In this document: positions 33,187 through 41,549 of the stretch, in pieces | How positions within the stretch are numbered: the first letter of the stretch is position 1 | Layout of the letters: every line of letters starts with the position of its first letter | Assembly (NCBI GenBank): GCA_910586755.1 | Contig: CAJUJM010000091.1 | Span: 1-50,178, forward strand | Direction: 5' to 3' | DNA length: 50,178 nt | Origin: an uncultured Lachnospiraceae bacterium | Lineage (GTDB): Bacteria; Bacillota; Clostridia; Lachnospirales; Lachnospiraceae | Made by a program: the position numbers and the translations under genes | The notes under the pieces: generated by a model | Seen by the model: only the letters and a program-made list of their open reading frames with translations | Told to the model about the DNA's origin: nothing | Database searches by the model: none

Positions 33187-34046
33187 TATTCTGTCAGCAT
33201 GGCGTACAGATAGATTTCGCCATCATATTCGTCAGGCTGGTTGGCGTCAGAAGCATCTACTTCTACAGGGAGGGTTTTCAGCTTCTTTACCATCTCTTCT
33301 GTCATAAAATGGTAATGCAGATCCAGCTTTTCTAAGTTAGGGTATTGGGGAACGGCCTCGAAAATCAGCTTTCCTCCCTTGTCTGTCAGGGTTCCGCAGG
33401 ACAGATCCAAGGTGCGGAGCTGACCCATAATTTTATTCTTCACCACCACCTCTGCCAGCTGATCCTGAATCTCGCTGTCTGCAATGCCCAGGTATTCCAG
33501 ATTGGGGAAGTCCATGTGATCCAGAAGGCTTTTTATGGTGTCCTCATTTCCGTCAAATCCGTAATTGTCACTGCCGATGTAAAGCAGCAGCTTTTTTAAA
33601 TTGGGAAGTTTGGCCTTTTCAATTTCTTTGATTACGCTCTCCGGCAGTCCGCCGCAGATAATGGTCAGGGATTCCAGATTGTCATGGCTGATATTTCCCA
33701 AAACCAGATCGGTGCTGCCTTTGATGGTCAGCTCTCTTAAACTGGGCATGGCCTCCCACAGACGGCTGTAATTTCCCTGGATGATCCAGGATACTTCGCA
33801 CTCTTCAAAGTCCATATCTCCCACAAACAGCTCTTCTATACTGGAAAATTGCTCTTTATTCTCCACAATTCCATCTAATATAGGCTGACAACTGTCCTCA
33901 GCCGCCCACCCCCAGCATCCAATGGTGATTTTTGTTAAATCGGGGAAATCCGGATCCGACAGCATCTCCGCCACCATGGTTTTGGCGCTTTTCCCCTGGT
34001 CTTCGTACTCCTCATAAGTGTAGGAATATGTTTTTTCTGTGATCAT
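33186..34046 (-). CDS. STM4015-family leucine-rich-repeat protein
   Basis: The 286-residue protein has repeated LRR-like segments (IEELFVGDMD, LRELTIKGSTD, LESLTIICGG, LKKLLLYIGS, LEYLGIADSE, LRTLDLSCGTL, LEKLDLHYHF) and the tail DQPDEYDG-type region (QPDEYDGEIYLYAMLTE) seen at the end of the family. It has no catalytic motif and may act as a recognition scaffold or as the modified protein. It is the first of the five STM genes, and its ATG overlaps the amidohydrolase stop (ATGA). Confidence 0.88.
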   Translation of the reverse strand: MITEKTYSYTYEEYEDQGKSAKTMVAEMLSDPDFPDLTKITIGCWGWAAEDSCQPILDGIVENKEQFSSIEELFVGDMDFEECEVSWIIQGNYSRLWEAMPSLRELTIKGSTDLVLGNISHDNLESLTIICGGLPESVIKEIEKAKLPNLKKLLLYIGSDNYGFDGNEDTIKSLLDHMDFPNLEYLGIADSEIQDQLAEVVVKNKIMGQLRTLDLSCGTLTDKGGKLIFEAVPQYPNLEKLDLHYHFMTEEMVKKLKTLPVEVDASDANQPDEYDGEIYLYAMLTE

Positions 34047-34855
34047 AGTGTGGTTCCTCCTTTTTGTCTTGTTTCACCAAAAAATAGTTTCTCTGCATTT
34101 TTATAGAGAATATTTTCTTTGTCACTGATTGGAAGAGCAGCGTAATCCACGCGGCTTCGCATCATGCCGGCATGATGAAGCGGAATATCTGTTCCCATCA
34201 AAATATGCTCTGAACCAATTTCTGATACCGCCCACTCAATCAGGCCGGGGAGAATACTTTTCATACTGGAAGTATCCGTAAATAAATTGCCGTTTTTCGA
34301 GTTCTGGATGGCTCTTACATGGTGTGTTACATCACCGTCACAGTTGTTTCCCAGATGGGACAGCAAAATTTTCACCTCTGGGTACTGATCTCCATACACA
34401 GTAAAGGCTTCCGGCGGGCTTAACCGATCTCCGCTGTGAGTTTCCACAGTAGCATGGTAGCGGGAAGCAAATTCAAAAATTTTCGATCCGTATTCTGATA
34501 TGTGGTATCCATGAGCATCCGGATGAATCTTGATTCCCACGCACTTTTCAGATTGCAGCAGGCGTTCTGCCTGTACAAAAGAATCTGGAATCTCCGGATG
34601 AACCACTGCCCACTGATAGAGCCACTCCTTCTCCATAGACAATTGGTACATTATGTGATTGGCTTCTTCCAACGTTCTGTCTCCAAAAAAGAAAATTCCA
34701 TCTGCCGGTGAGATAAAGGCCCGTTCTATCTCCGCCGCCCTATAACTTTTTTCAACTTCCTCAAGAGTAAGGCTCATAAGCTCCTTTTCTTTTCCCTTCT
34801 GAGGAAAACCGCCAACCGGACCAAAATGGCCGTGGACATCAATCGCTTTTATCAT
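34043..34855 (-). CDS. Amidohydrolase family (amidohydrolase-2 TIM barrel)
   Basis: The 270-residue protein from ATG 34855 (AGGTG upstream) begins IKAIDVHGHFGP, the HxH metal motif, and continues GIKIHPDAHGYH, VETHSGDR, LLSHLGNN and ILMGTDIPLHH, the conserved metal and catalytic positions of the amidohydrolase-2 (ACMSD-like) family. It could be a decarboxylase, lactonase or hydrolase. The 3' end is coupled to STM4015 by ATGA, linking it to that operon. Confidence 0.87.
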   Translation of the reverse strand: MIKAIDVHGHFGPVGGFPQKGKEKELMSLTLEEVEKSYRAAEIERAFISPADGIFFFGDRTLEEANHIMYQLSMEKEWLYQWAVVHPEIPDSFVQAERLLQSEKCVGIKIHPDAHGYHISEYGSKIFEFASRYHATVETHSGDRLSPPEAFTVYGDQYPEVKILLSHLGNNCDGDVTHHVRAIQNSKNGNLFTDTSSMKSILPGLIEWAVSEIGSEHILMGTDIPLHHAGMMRSRVDYAALPISDKENILYKNAEKLFFGETRQKGGTTL

Positions 34856-34883
34856 TTTATCACCTGCTTTCGCCGTCTTCCGT

Positions 34884-35759
34884 TTACAGAAGGCGGCTGG
34901 ACATAGCCTGACTGGTACGATCACGGTTACTTTCGCATATTTCCGGGGAAATTCTGATATATTCCTGATAAACCATATCAATCACAAACAATTGGGATAT
35001 CTTGGCTACTATAGTACCTGACTGCAATGGACTTTCGTTAGAGCCGCAAAGCAGCACCACATCTGCATACTGTGTCGCCGGAGACTTTGCATAGCGTGTA
35101 ACCAGAATGACCTTTGCCCTGTGTTCCCTTGCCTGTCCTAATATATCCACCATATCCTTGGTGGAACCTGAATAAGAAAAGAACCACACCACATCCCTCT
35201 CCGTGAGCATGGAAGCCGTCAGCACCTGCATATGTGTATCCTGAATCGTTTCAAAGTGTCTGGATACCGTAATAAAACGCCCCCAGGCCTCCATGGCCGT
35301 AATCTGACTGCCTCCCTGACCGAAGCAGTAAACCCGATCCGCCTGGTTTAAAATCCTGGCGGCCGCTTCCACGTTTTCGAAGTTCAGTAATTCTTGTGTC
35401 TGTTCTAAAGCAGAGCCATACAAACTCATAAGCTTCTGCCCGGTAGTCTGCACACTGTCCCTGACGGTAACATTAATATGTGTGTCAACCTCTTCCTCTG
35501 TTGAAGCGTTATTCCTCTGAATGCGTCCCTGTTCCTTGGCCAGGGCGATTTTAAAGTCATTATAACCGCCATATCCTAACTTTTTGCAAAAACGAAATAT
35601 TGTGCTGTCAGCCACACTGCACTGCTCAGCCAGATCTGTAATTGACATTAATTCCAAATCCCACTTTTTCTGCATCAGATAGTCTGCAATTCTTTTCTCT
35701 GACTTTGTCATTTTATTATATTTCTCAGTTATTCGATTGGGAATTTCCAAACACGCCAT
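34884..35759 (-). CDS. MurR/RpiR family transcriptional regulator
   Basis: The 291-residue protein starts at ATG 35759 (AGAGGAG upstream). The N-terminal HTH reads MTKSEKRIADYLMQ and then SITDLAEQCSVADSTIFRFC. The C-terminal SIS domain has VYCFGQGGSQITAME and VWFFSYSGSTKDMVDILGQA. It is on the same strand as, and 28 bases before, the amidohydrolase gene, so it may regulate its own operon including the STM genes, the ABC transporter upstream, or both. Confidence 0.9.
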   Translation of the reverse strand: MACLEIPNRITEKYNKMTKSEKRIADYLMQKKWDLELMSITDLAEQCSVADSTIFRFCKKLGYGGYNDFKIALAKEQGRIQRNNASTEEEVDTHINVTVRDSVQTTGQKLMSLYGSALEQTQELLNFENVEAAARILNQADRVYCFGQGGSQITAMEAWGRFITVSRHFETIQDTHMQVLTASMLTERDVVWFFSYSGSTKDMVDILGQAREHRAKVILVTRYAKSPATQYADVVLLCGSNESPLQSGTIVAKISQLFVIDMVYQEYIRISPEICESNRDRTSQAMSSRLL

Positions 35760-35906
35760 CTGGTATCTCCTCTCCGTTTCCGCAACCATCCTCTTTTGTA
35801 AGGATCTAATAAACGGCTACAGATTTAGTATAATCTGCAGCCGTTCCTCATGCAAGCAAAATTGTCAAATTATGTCTATATTATATTTATATTTCTGGTC
35901 TTGTGA

Positions 35907-35969
35907 TTTAGACGGCTGTCTTCTCGCCCGGCCGCGCCAGACAAAAGCCGGGAGTCCACGCCGTCTAAA
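35907..35969. repeat. Large nested hairpin after the substrate-binding protein gene
   Basis: A perfect outer stem TTTAGACGGC (35907-35916) with GCCGTCTAAA (35960-35969) encloses CCCGGC (35927-35932) with GCCGGG (35947-35952). It has no T-run, so it is not an ordinary terminator. It may be an intercistronic palindromic repeat that stabilises the mRNA or limits readthrough into the RpiR gene. The rest of 35760-35979 holds nothing else clear. Confidence 0.7.
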
Positions 35970-35979
35970 CTTTTGCCGG

Positions 35980-37407
35980 TTAGTTATAGATTACTGAATT
36001 TTTACGTCCCTCATCAATAATCACATTTCCTTTTTCCACATAGCTGTCCAGGGCCTCCTGCGGGGTTTTCTGGCCTGTAAAAGCAGCCTGAAGTTCTGGG
36101 AAAAGAACATTTCTCAGCTCGTTGTAGCCCGGGATATTGTTGGAGAAGTTATAAATATATTTTGCATTCTCTGTATATGCCGGCAGGAATAAAAGTTCAT
36201 CAGAAACGGCCTCTGTTACAGATTCCCGTACCGGAAGGGTATTTTTGGAAGCCAGAACCAATTCCGGATCATGGCATACAAAGTCAATGAAATCTTTGGC
36301 CGCCGCAATCCGATCTTCTTTTCCTGTGTTCATCGCCATAAAGCCGGAAACATAGGTAAAGGAGTTAGGATCTGGCTCGCCGGGGATATTTGCCAGACGG
36401 GCGTCAAAGGGTTCGATGGTTCCGTTGGCCATATCTGTCTGAAGGTTGGTAAATAAGGTGCTGTTGGTAAAGCTCACTGCAATCTGTTTATTCTGGAACA
36501 TTGCGTTGCAGTCATTGGAAGTAAGAGATTCTGCACCGGGAACCGTCAGCCCATTGTTGTACAGGTCCAGAAGATACTGTAATGCTTTCACACCGGATTC
36601 TTCGTTTACTACCAGGTGTCCGTCATCTCCATAGAACTTATTTCCAAACATGCGAAGCCATGTTAAATTCCAGGTATCGCCCTGATTGTTCATGGCGAAT
36701 AAAGACATAGGATAAACATTGGGATTCTTCTCTTTCAGAGTCGTTAAAATCTCTTTCAACTCATCAGGAGTCCAGGTGGCAATCTCATACTGACCGGCAA
36801 TTTTGTCATCCAAACCGGCTTCTCGAAACATATCTGCATTATATACCAGAGTTCCAGGCATGTGAGCAAATGGGAAAATAAACGTGCTGCCTTCTACCTG
36901 ACAGTTATCCCATATTCCTTCTGCGATGTCTTTCTTATCATCTTCTGTGATAATATCATCAATCGTAACAATGGAGCCCTTATGGTAATAAGAGGAAAGA
37001 GTAAATGCGCCCTCATAGACAATATCCGGCAGCGTGTTGGTAGATTCTGCCACATTTAACTTTTCGTCGCGGCTGTCTCCGGGGATTACCTCTACCTTAA
37101 ACGTCACATTGGGGTTTACATTTTCTGTGTACCGTTTTCCTGCTTCCACAAAGAAACTGTCATAATCAGCTCCGGGCTCGTCTCCGCTGAATACGCCTTT
37201 CCAGCTGGGAGTCAGCCATATGGTGAGTTCAATTGGTTCTCCCTCAGGGGTTTTTGCTTCTTCTGCCTTGCTTTCTCCCTGGCCGCTGTCCGCTGCCGGC
37301 TTGGCTGTCTCAGAAGCTGCGGCGGTAGAAACCGTATCTTTTCCGCCGCAAGCGGCAAGTGACAGCGCCATAGACGATGCCAAAAGAACAGATAATGCTT
37401 TTTTCAT
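35980..37407 (-). CDS. Sugar ABC transporter substrate-binding lipoprotein
   Basis: The 475-residue protein has a lipobox LAAC (Cys20), a Ser/Ala/Glu linker, and an extracellular solute-binding family 1 fold (ELTIWLTPSWKG, YEIATWTPDELKEILTTLKEKNP, AAKDFIDFVCHDPE). It captures a sugar or oligosaccharide for the permeases encoded upstream. GGAGG precedes the ATG. The ligand cannot be determined. No ATPase gene is present nearby, so a shared MsmK-type ATPase is likely. Confidence 0.92.
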   Translation of the reverse strand: MKKALSVLLASSMALSLAACGGKDTVSTAAASETAKPAADSGQGESKAEEAKTPEGEPIELTIWLTPSWKGVFSGDEPGADYDSFFVEAGKRYTENVNPNVTFKVEVIPGDSRDEKLNVAESTNTLPDIVYEGAFTLSSYYHKGSIVTIDDIITEDDKKDIAEGIWDNCQVEGSTFIFPFAHMPGTLVYNADMFREAGLDDKIAGQYEIATWTPDELKEILTTLKEKNPNVYPMSLFAMNNQGDTWNLTWLRMFGNKFYGDDGHLVVNEESGVKALQYLLDLYNNGLTVPGAESLTSNDCNAMFQNKQIAVSFTNSTLFTNLQTDMANGTIEPFDARLANIPGEPDPNSFTYVSGFMAMNTGKEDRIAAAKDFIDFVCHDPELVLASKNTLPVRESVTEAVSDELLFLPAYTENAKYIYNFSNNIPGYNELRNVLFPELQAAFTGQKTPQEALDSYVEKGNVIIDEGRKNSVIYN

Positions 37408-37490
37408 AATGATAGTCCTCCTTCTTTGTTGTCATATTGAATATCTATATCCCAGTCCCAATATTGGTCCCTGAATATTCTTTCCTGAAA

Positions 37491-38327
37491 CTATTCTTTC
37501 ACCGCTCCCATAGTAATCCCTTTTGTAAAGTAACGCTGGAAGAATATAAAAATTAGTAACATCGGCAAACTGGCAACGGTAGCTCCGGCCATTTTATATG
37601 CATAATTCGGACTGATCTCCTGCATGATGCTGGCAGTTCCCACCATCAGCGTCATCATATCCTTACTGCGGGCGATAAGCATCTGCCACAGGTAATCATT
37701 CCATACATTTACAAAATTCAAAATGAACAGAGCCCCGACACCCGGTTTTACAATGGGCATAACCAATTTGATGAAAATGGTCATCTCTTTTGCCCCGTCC
37801 AGCCTTCCTGACTCTCTGATGGAATCCGGCACAGTATCAAAAAAGCCTTTTAAAAGAAATACGCCAAAGGTGGTTGCCACATTGGGTAAAATCATTCCCA
37901 TATAGCTGTCGCTTAAATTAAAGTTAAGAATAATCTGGAAAAGAGGGACGATAAATATTTCCTTAGGAATCATAAGCGCCCCGATAAAAAGGGCAAACAG
38001 GAAATTCTTTCCCTTAAATTCCAGCTTTGAAAAGGCATATGCCGCAAGGGATGAGCAGGCCACCACCAGCAGAGTGGTAACCACAGATACTAATATACTG
38101 TTGAAAGCCCAGCGAAACGCAGGCTGCCCTACAAAGAGATCGATATAATTTTTATAATGAAATGTTGACGGGAACCATTCCGGCGGCATTTTAAAAATTC
38201 CCGCAGATGTTTTAAAGGAGCTGGTAATCAGCCAGTAAAATGGAAACAAGTTTAGTATGGCGCCCAGGCACACCAGAATGTTCAGGAATAAATCAAAGGG
38301 TTCCATATGTTTTAAGCTTTTTTTCAT
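37491..38327 (-). CDS. Carbohydrate ABC transporter permease (MalG type)
   Basis: The 278-residue protein has six helices and the permease EAA loop (ESGRLDGAKEMTIFIKLVMPIVKPGVG), and ends FFQRYFTKGITMGAVKE, a standard MalG-type C-terminus. Its ATG overlaps the stop of the MalF-type fragment as ATGA, which shows the pair was originally intact. Confidence 0.93.
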   Translation of the reverse strand: MKKSLKHMEPFDLFLNILVCLGAILNLFPFYWLITSSFKTSAGIFKMPPEWFPSTFHYKNYIDLFVGQPAFRWAFNSILVSVVTTLLVVACSSLAAYAFSKLEFKGKNFLFALFIGALMIPKEIFIVPLFQIILNFNLSDSYMGMILPNVATTFGVFLLKGFFDTVPDSIRESGRLDGAKEMTIFIKLVMPIVKPGVGALFILNFVNVWNDYLWQMLIARSKDMMTLMVGTASIMQEISPNYAYKMAGATVASLPMLLIFIFFQRYFTKGITMGAVKE

Positions 38328-38645
38328 TTCTTCTTCCCTCCGTTTCCACTCATAGACCGGAACTGCGGAATCGCCATGATTACGGCCAGAATAAACATCA
38401 TAACGCCTACAGCCGCTGCAATGTTCTTTTTATCATAAGAAAATGCATTGCGATAGAGATAGTACATCATGGTCATGGAGGAATTATTGGGACCTCCATC
38501 TGTCAATAACTGAATAATAACAAACAGTTTCAACATGGAAATAACACTCGTAACGGAAAGATACAAGGTGGTGGGTTTTGTCAATGGGATAATGATGTGG
38601 ATAGTTCTCTGGAACTTACTGGCTCCGTCAACTTTTGCCGCTTCG
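38324..38645 (-). pseudogene. Carbohydrate ABC permease (MalF type), N-terminal part deleted
   Basis: Only the last 105 or so residues remain: EAAKVDGASKFQRTIHIIIP (the EAA loop) through LTDGGPNNSSMTMMYYLYRN to the lysine-rich end. Upstream of EAAKVDGAS the open frame continues to 38830, but as antisense of an aminotransferase gene, not permease sequence. A normal MalF has about 290 residues, so around two-thirds is lost at a junction near 38640. The transporter is therefore probably inactive here. Confidence 0.85.
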
Positions 38646-39484
38646 GGGATTCTATCCTGGTTCCTACGCCGGGCTACCATGCTTTCTATAACGCGGTTAT
38701 CAACAACGGCAGGAAACTGGTTTCCTGTCCTCTGAACAAGAGGCAAGATCGCTATGAGCTGAACTTTGATCTCCTTGAGCAGCAGATTATATCCGAAAAT
38801 GTGAAGATGGTTCTGTTTTGTTCTCCTCATAATCCTACCGGGCGAATCTGGACCAGGGAGGAACTGGCAAAACTGGTAAGCTTATGTTGCCAATATCATG
38901 TCTATCTTGTATCTGACGAGATTCACTCCGACATGACCTTGACACATCCATTTACCACCATCTTCTCTGCCGGCAGTCAGGCAGAAGAAATTGCAATCGC
39001 CCTGTATGCGCCTACAAAAACCTTTAATATTGCCGGGCTGTGCACTGCCTATGCAGTAATAAAGAGCCAGCAGATTTCAGACCGTTTTAACCAGGCAGTT
39101 TTGGCTTCCGGCCTGAAGGTAAAAAATACTCTGGGAGTTTGCGCGTTGATTGGCGCTTATGAAAAAGGAGGACAGTGGACGGACGCTTTACAAAACTATC
39201 TACTGGAAAATGCCCGGTTTGCCGTTTCCTATATAGAAGAACATATTCCGTGTATCCGCGCCTATCTTCCGGAAGCTACCTATTTTTTGTGGATTGATTT
39301 TTCACCTGCCGGACTGAGTCCGGAACAGATTATTGAGAAGTGCGTGTACCAGGCTCATGTGGCTGTCACCCGGGGAACAGAATTTATTGAGGGCGGCCAG
39401 TCGTTTGTCCGGTTAAACTATGCCTGTCCGCGCAGCCTGTTAAAAGAGGCCCTTCAGAGGCTTGAGAATGTTTTAAATCCCTAA
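38640..39484 (+). pseudogene. MalY/PatB-type PLP aminotransferase, N-terminal part deleted
   Basis: The remaining 280 residues begin GDSILVPTPGYHAFYN and include FCSPHNPTGRIWTREEL, YLVSDEIHSDM and the PLP lysine in APTKTFNIAGL, ending normally. Fold type I cystathionine-lyase-like aminotransferases (MalY/PatB) have about 390 residues, so about 90 are missing. The sequence upstream is the MalF fragment on the other strand. The open frame does extend back to an ATG at 38597 by chance, but with no ribosome site. Confidence 0.82.
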
Positions 39485-39571
39485 GTTTCATTTTGCTAAG
39501 CTTACCCTCAGGAAACAGGGCTACGCCTTGTCTGCTGGGATAACAATAAAAGAAAAAGTGAGGAAACGAAA
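39485..39571 (+). promoter_or_regulatory. Short intercistronic hairpin region
   Basis: ACAGGGC and GCCTTGT (about 39517-39533) form a hairpin with one G-U pair, before the GTGAGGAAAC ribosome site of the aldolase gene. No T-run follows. Confidence 0.35.
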
Positions 39572-40486
39572 ATGCGAAATCTGGAAAAGTATCATGGCGT
39601 CATTCCTGCATTTTATGCATGTTATGACGAAGAAGGAAAGGTAAGTCCTGAGCGCGTCCGCCAGCTGACCCGCTATTTTATTGACGCCGGAGTAAAGGGA
39701 ACCTATGTATGCGGTTCTTCTGGCGAATGTATCTATCAGAGCAAAGAAGAACGGAAGCTGGTTCTGGAAAATGTGGTGGACGAAGCCAAAGGCCGGTTGA
39801 CCATTATTGCCCATGTCGCCTGCAACAACACGGCAGACAGCATGGAACTGGCAGCCCACGCAGAAAAACTGGGCGTTGACGCCATTGCTTCCATCCCCCC
39901 TATCTACTTCCATCTTCCGGAGTATGGAATCGCAAAATACTGGAATGATATTTCCAGCGCTGCTCCCAACACGGATTTTATTATCTATAATATCCCTCAG
40001 CTGGCCGGAGTGGCTTTAACCCCTTCTTTATTTAAGGAAATGCGGAAAAATCCCCGGGTCATCGGCGTCAAAAATTCTTCCATGCCGGTACAGGACATTC
40101 AGATTTTTAAGGCGGAAGGCGGGGATGATTGTGTCATCTTTAACGGCCCGGATGAGCAGTTTATCAGCGGCCGCCTTATCGGCGCACAAGGAGCCATCGG
40201 CGGCACTTATGGGGTTATGCCTCAGTTATTCCTGAAAGCCGACGCCTGCTTAAAAGATGGTGACCTGGAAACAGCGCGCAATATCCAGTATGATATCGAC
40301 CAGATCATATATGCCATGTGCGCCTGCAAAGGCAACATGTACGCGGTAATCAAAGAGCTTCTGCGAAGAAATGGCTTAGACATCGGTTCTGTCCGCCTGC
40401 CTCTCACCCCTGTGATGCCGGAAGATATGTCCCAGATTGATACTTGTGAACGCTTAATCAAAGAAGCAACCAATAAATACTGCTAA
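39572..40486 (+). CDS. N-acetylneuraminate lyase/DHDPS family aldolase
   Basis: The 304-residue class I aldolase has the carboxylate-binding GSSGE (48-52), Tyr139 in FIIYNIP and the Schiff-base Lys167 in VIGVKNSS. PPIYFHLPEYGIAKYWNDI resembles N-acetylneuraminate lyase more than DapA. It cleaves or forms a 2-keto acid using pyruvate. The nearby RpiR regulator and sugar ABC transporter remnants would suit sialic acid use, but no nanE or nanK is seen, so the substrate stays open. It precedes a second aldolase gene by 26 bases. Confidence 0.88.
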   Translation: MRNLEKYHGVIPAFYACYDEEGKVSPERVRQLTRYFIDAGVKGTYVCGSSGECIYQSKEERKLVLENVVDEAKGRLTIIAHVACNNTADSMELAAHAEKLGVDAIASIPPIYFHLPEYGIAKYWNDISSAAPNTDFIIYNIPQLAGVALTPSLFKEMRKNPRVIGVKNSSMPVQDIQIFKAEGGDDCVIFNGPDEQFISGRLIGAQGAIGGTYGVMPQLFLKADACLKDGDLETARNIQYDIDQIIYAMCACKGNMYAVIKELLRRNGLDIGSVRLPLTPVMPEDMSQIDTCERLIKEATNKYC

Positions 40487-40512
40487 ACATTTACATAATA
40501 CAGGAGGAAGTC

Positions 40513-41442
40513 ATGAAAAAACGTTATCCAAGAATGGCACTGGGCGCCGCCCTGCTGCCCTGGCGTGAGGATTTTACATTGGATGAACCGCTTTTCCGAA
40601 AAGGCATAAAAGCGCTTGTCAAAGGCGGCTTAAAATATATCTATACCTTTGGCACAGCCGGAGAAGGCTATGGCGTTGACGAAAAGATGTTTTCTGAAAT
40701 TACGGCCATTTTTGCAGATGAATTAAAGGACACCGGCGCTGTTCCCATCACAGGCGTTATAAGCTTGTCCATGGAGGAAATGATTCACCGGCTGGAGATT
40801 GCTTACGGCTTGGGGATTCGTGATTTTCAAATCTCCTTCCCTTCCTGGGGCGCTTTGACTGATGAAGAAGTTCTTATCTTCTTCCATGATGTATGCGACC
40901 GTTTTCCGGATTGCCGCTTCATGCATTACAATAATGGCGGCCGTTCTAAGAAGCTGCTGAAAGCAAAAGACTATATCCGGCTTGCCGATGAGATCCCCAA
41001 CCTGGCAGCTGTCAAATTTATGAATGACTCTCTGGAGGATGTGATTAACGTAGTCCGGGCCGAAACTCCCATTCAGTTTGTATTAAGCGAATACGGGTAT
41101 GGTCTTGGCTGTTTGTATGGAGAGTGCAGCATGCTTTTCTCCAGTATTGCCACCCACCTTCCCACTGCATGGAGATTATATGAAGCTGGCCTCAAACAGG
41201 ACATCCCCACTATCGTAAAACTGGAACAGGAGGTAGCCCTCTCCCAGGAAATATTGTTTGAAACCTGCAAAACACCGGTCATCAATGCCGCCTATGACAA
41301 GCTGTATGTGAAAGCATTCATACCGGAATTCCCCATGCGGCTGTATCCCCCGTACCAGACCTTCAGTGAAAAGCAGGTTGAGGATTATATGAGAGAAATG
41401 AAGATGCGCCTGCCTCAGTGGTTTCAGTCAAATACCCCATAG
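40513..41442 (+). CDS. DHDPS family aldolase-like protein, second copy type
   Basis: The 309-residue protein keeps the barrel, Tyr139 in FMHYNN and Lys168 in LAAVKFMND, but has GTAGEGYGV where the family has GS/TxGE. It is clearly different from the aldolase before it, so it is not a recent duplicate and probably has another substrate. AGGAGG precedes the ATG. Its last three codons and stop lie inside a perfect hairpin (41431-41458). Confidence 0.85.
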   Translation: MKKRYPRMALGAALLPWREDFTLDEPLFRKGIKALVKGGLKYIYTFGTAGEGYGVDEKMFSEITAIFADELKDTGAVPITGVISLSMEEMIHRLEIAYGLGIRDFQISFPSWGALTDEEVLIFFHDVCDRFPDCRFMHYNNGGRSKKLLKAKDYIRLADEIPNLAAVKFMNDSLEDVINVVRAETPIQFVLSEYGYGLGCLYGECSMLFSSIATHLPTAWRLYEAGLKQDIPTIVKLEQEVALSQEILFETCKTPVINAAYDKLYVKAFIPEFPMRLYPPYQTFSEKQVEDYMREMKMRLPQWFQSNTP

Positions 41443-41458
41443 CAAGCTATGGGGTATT
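41431..41458. repeat. Perfect 13-bp hairpin over the aldolase stop codon
   Basis: AATACCCCATAGC (41431-41443), a two-base loop, and GCTATGGGGTATT (41446-41458). It covers the TAG stop (41440-41442). No T-run follows. Confidence 0.8.
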
Positions 41459-41463
41459 CCACC

Positions 41464-41514
41464 CCCGCGGCAGCCGCCAAGCGTGACATGCACGCTTGGC
41501 TCGCTGCCCGCGGG
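41464..41514. repeat. Long GC-rich hairpin
   Basis: CCCGCGGCAGC (41464-41474) pairs with GCTGCCCGCGGG (41503-41514, one bulged base) around CCAAGCGTG (41477-41485) with CACGCTTGG (41491-41499) and an ACATG loop. Together with the hairpin before it, it makes a structured block between the aldolase gene and the Uma2 remnant. It may be a palindromic repeat or the end of a lost element. Confidence 0.8.
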
Positions 41515-41549
41515 AATAAGGCATTGTAAAGCCGCTCTATGGATAGTAT

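Noticed and set aside
38597..38640. ATG 38597 as start of a full aminotransferase
   Set aside because: The first 14 or so codons are antisense of the MalF EAA loop and there is no ribosome site; the gene is truncated.
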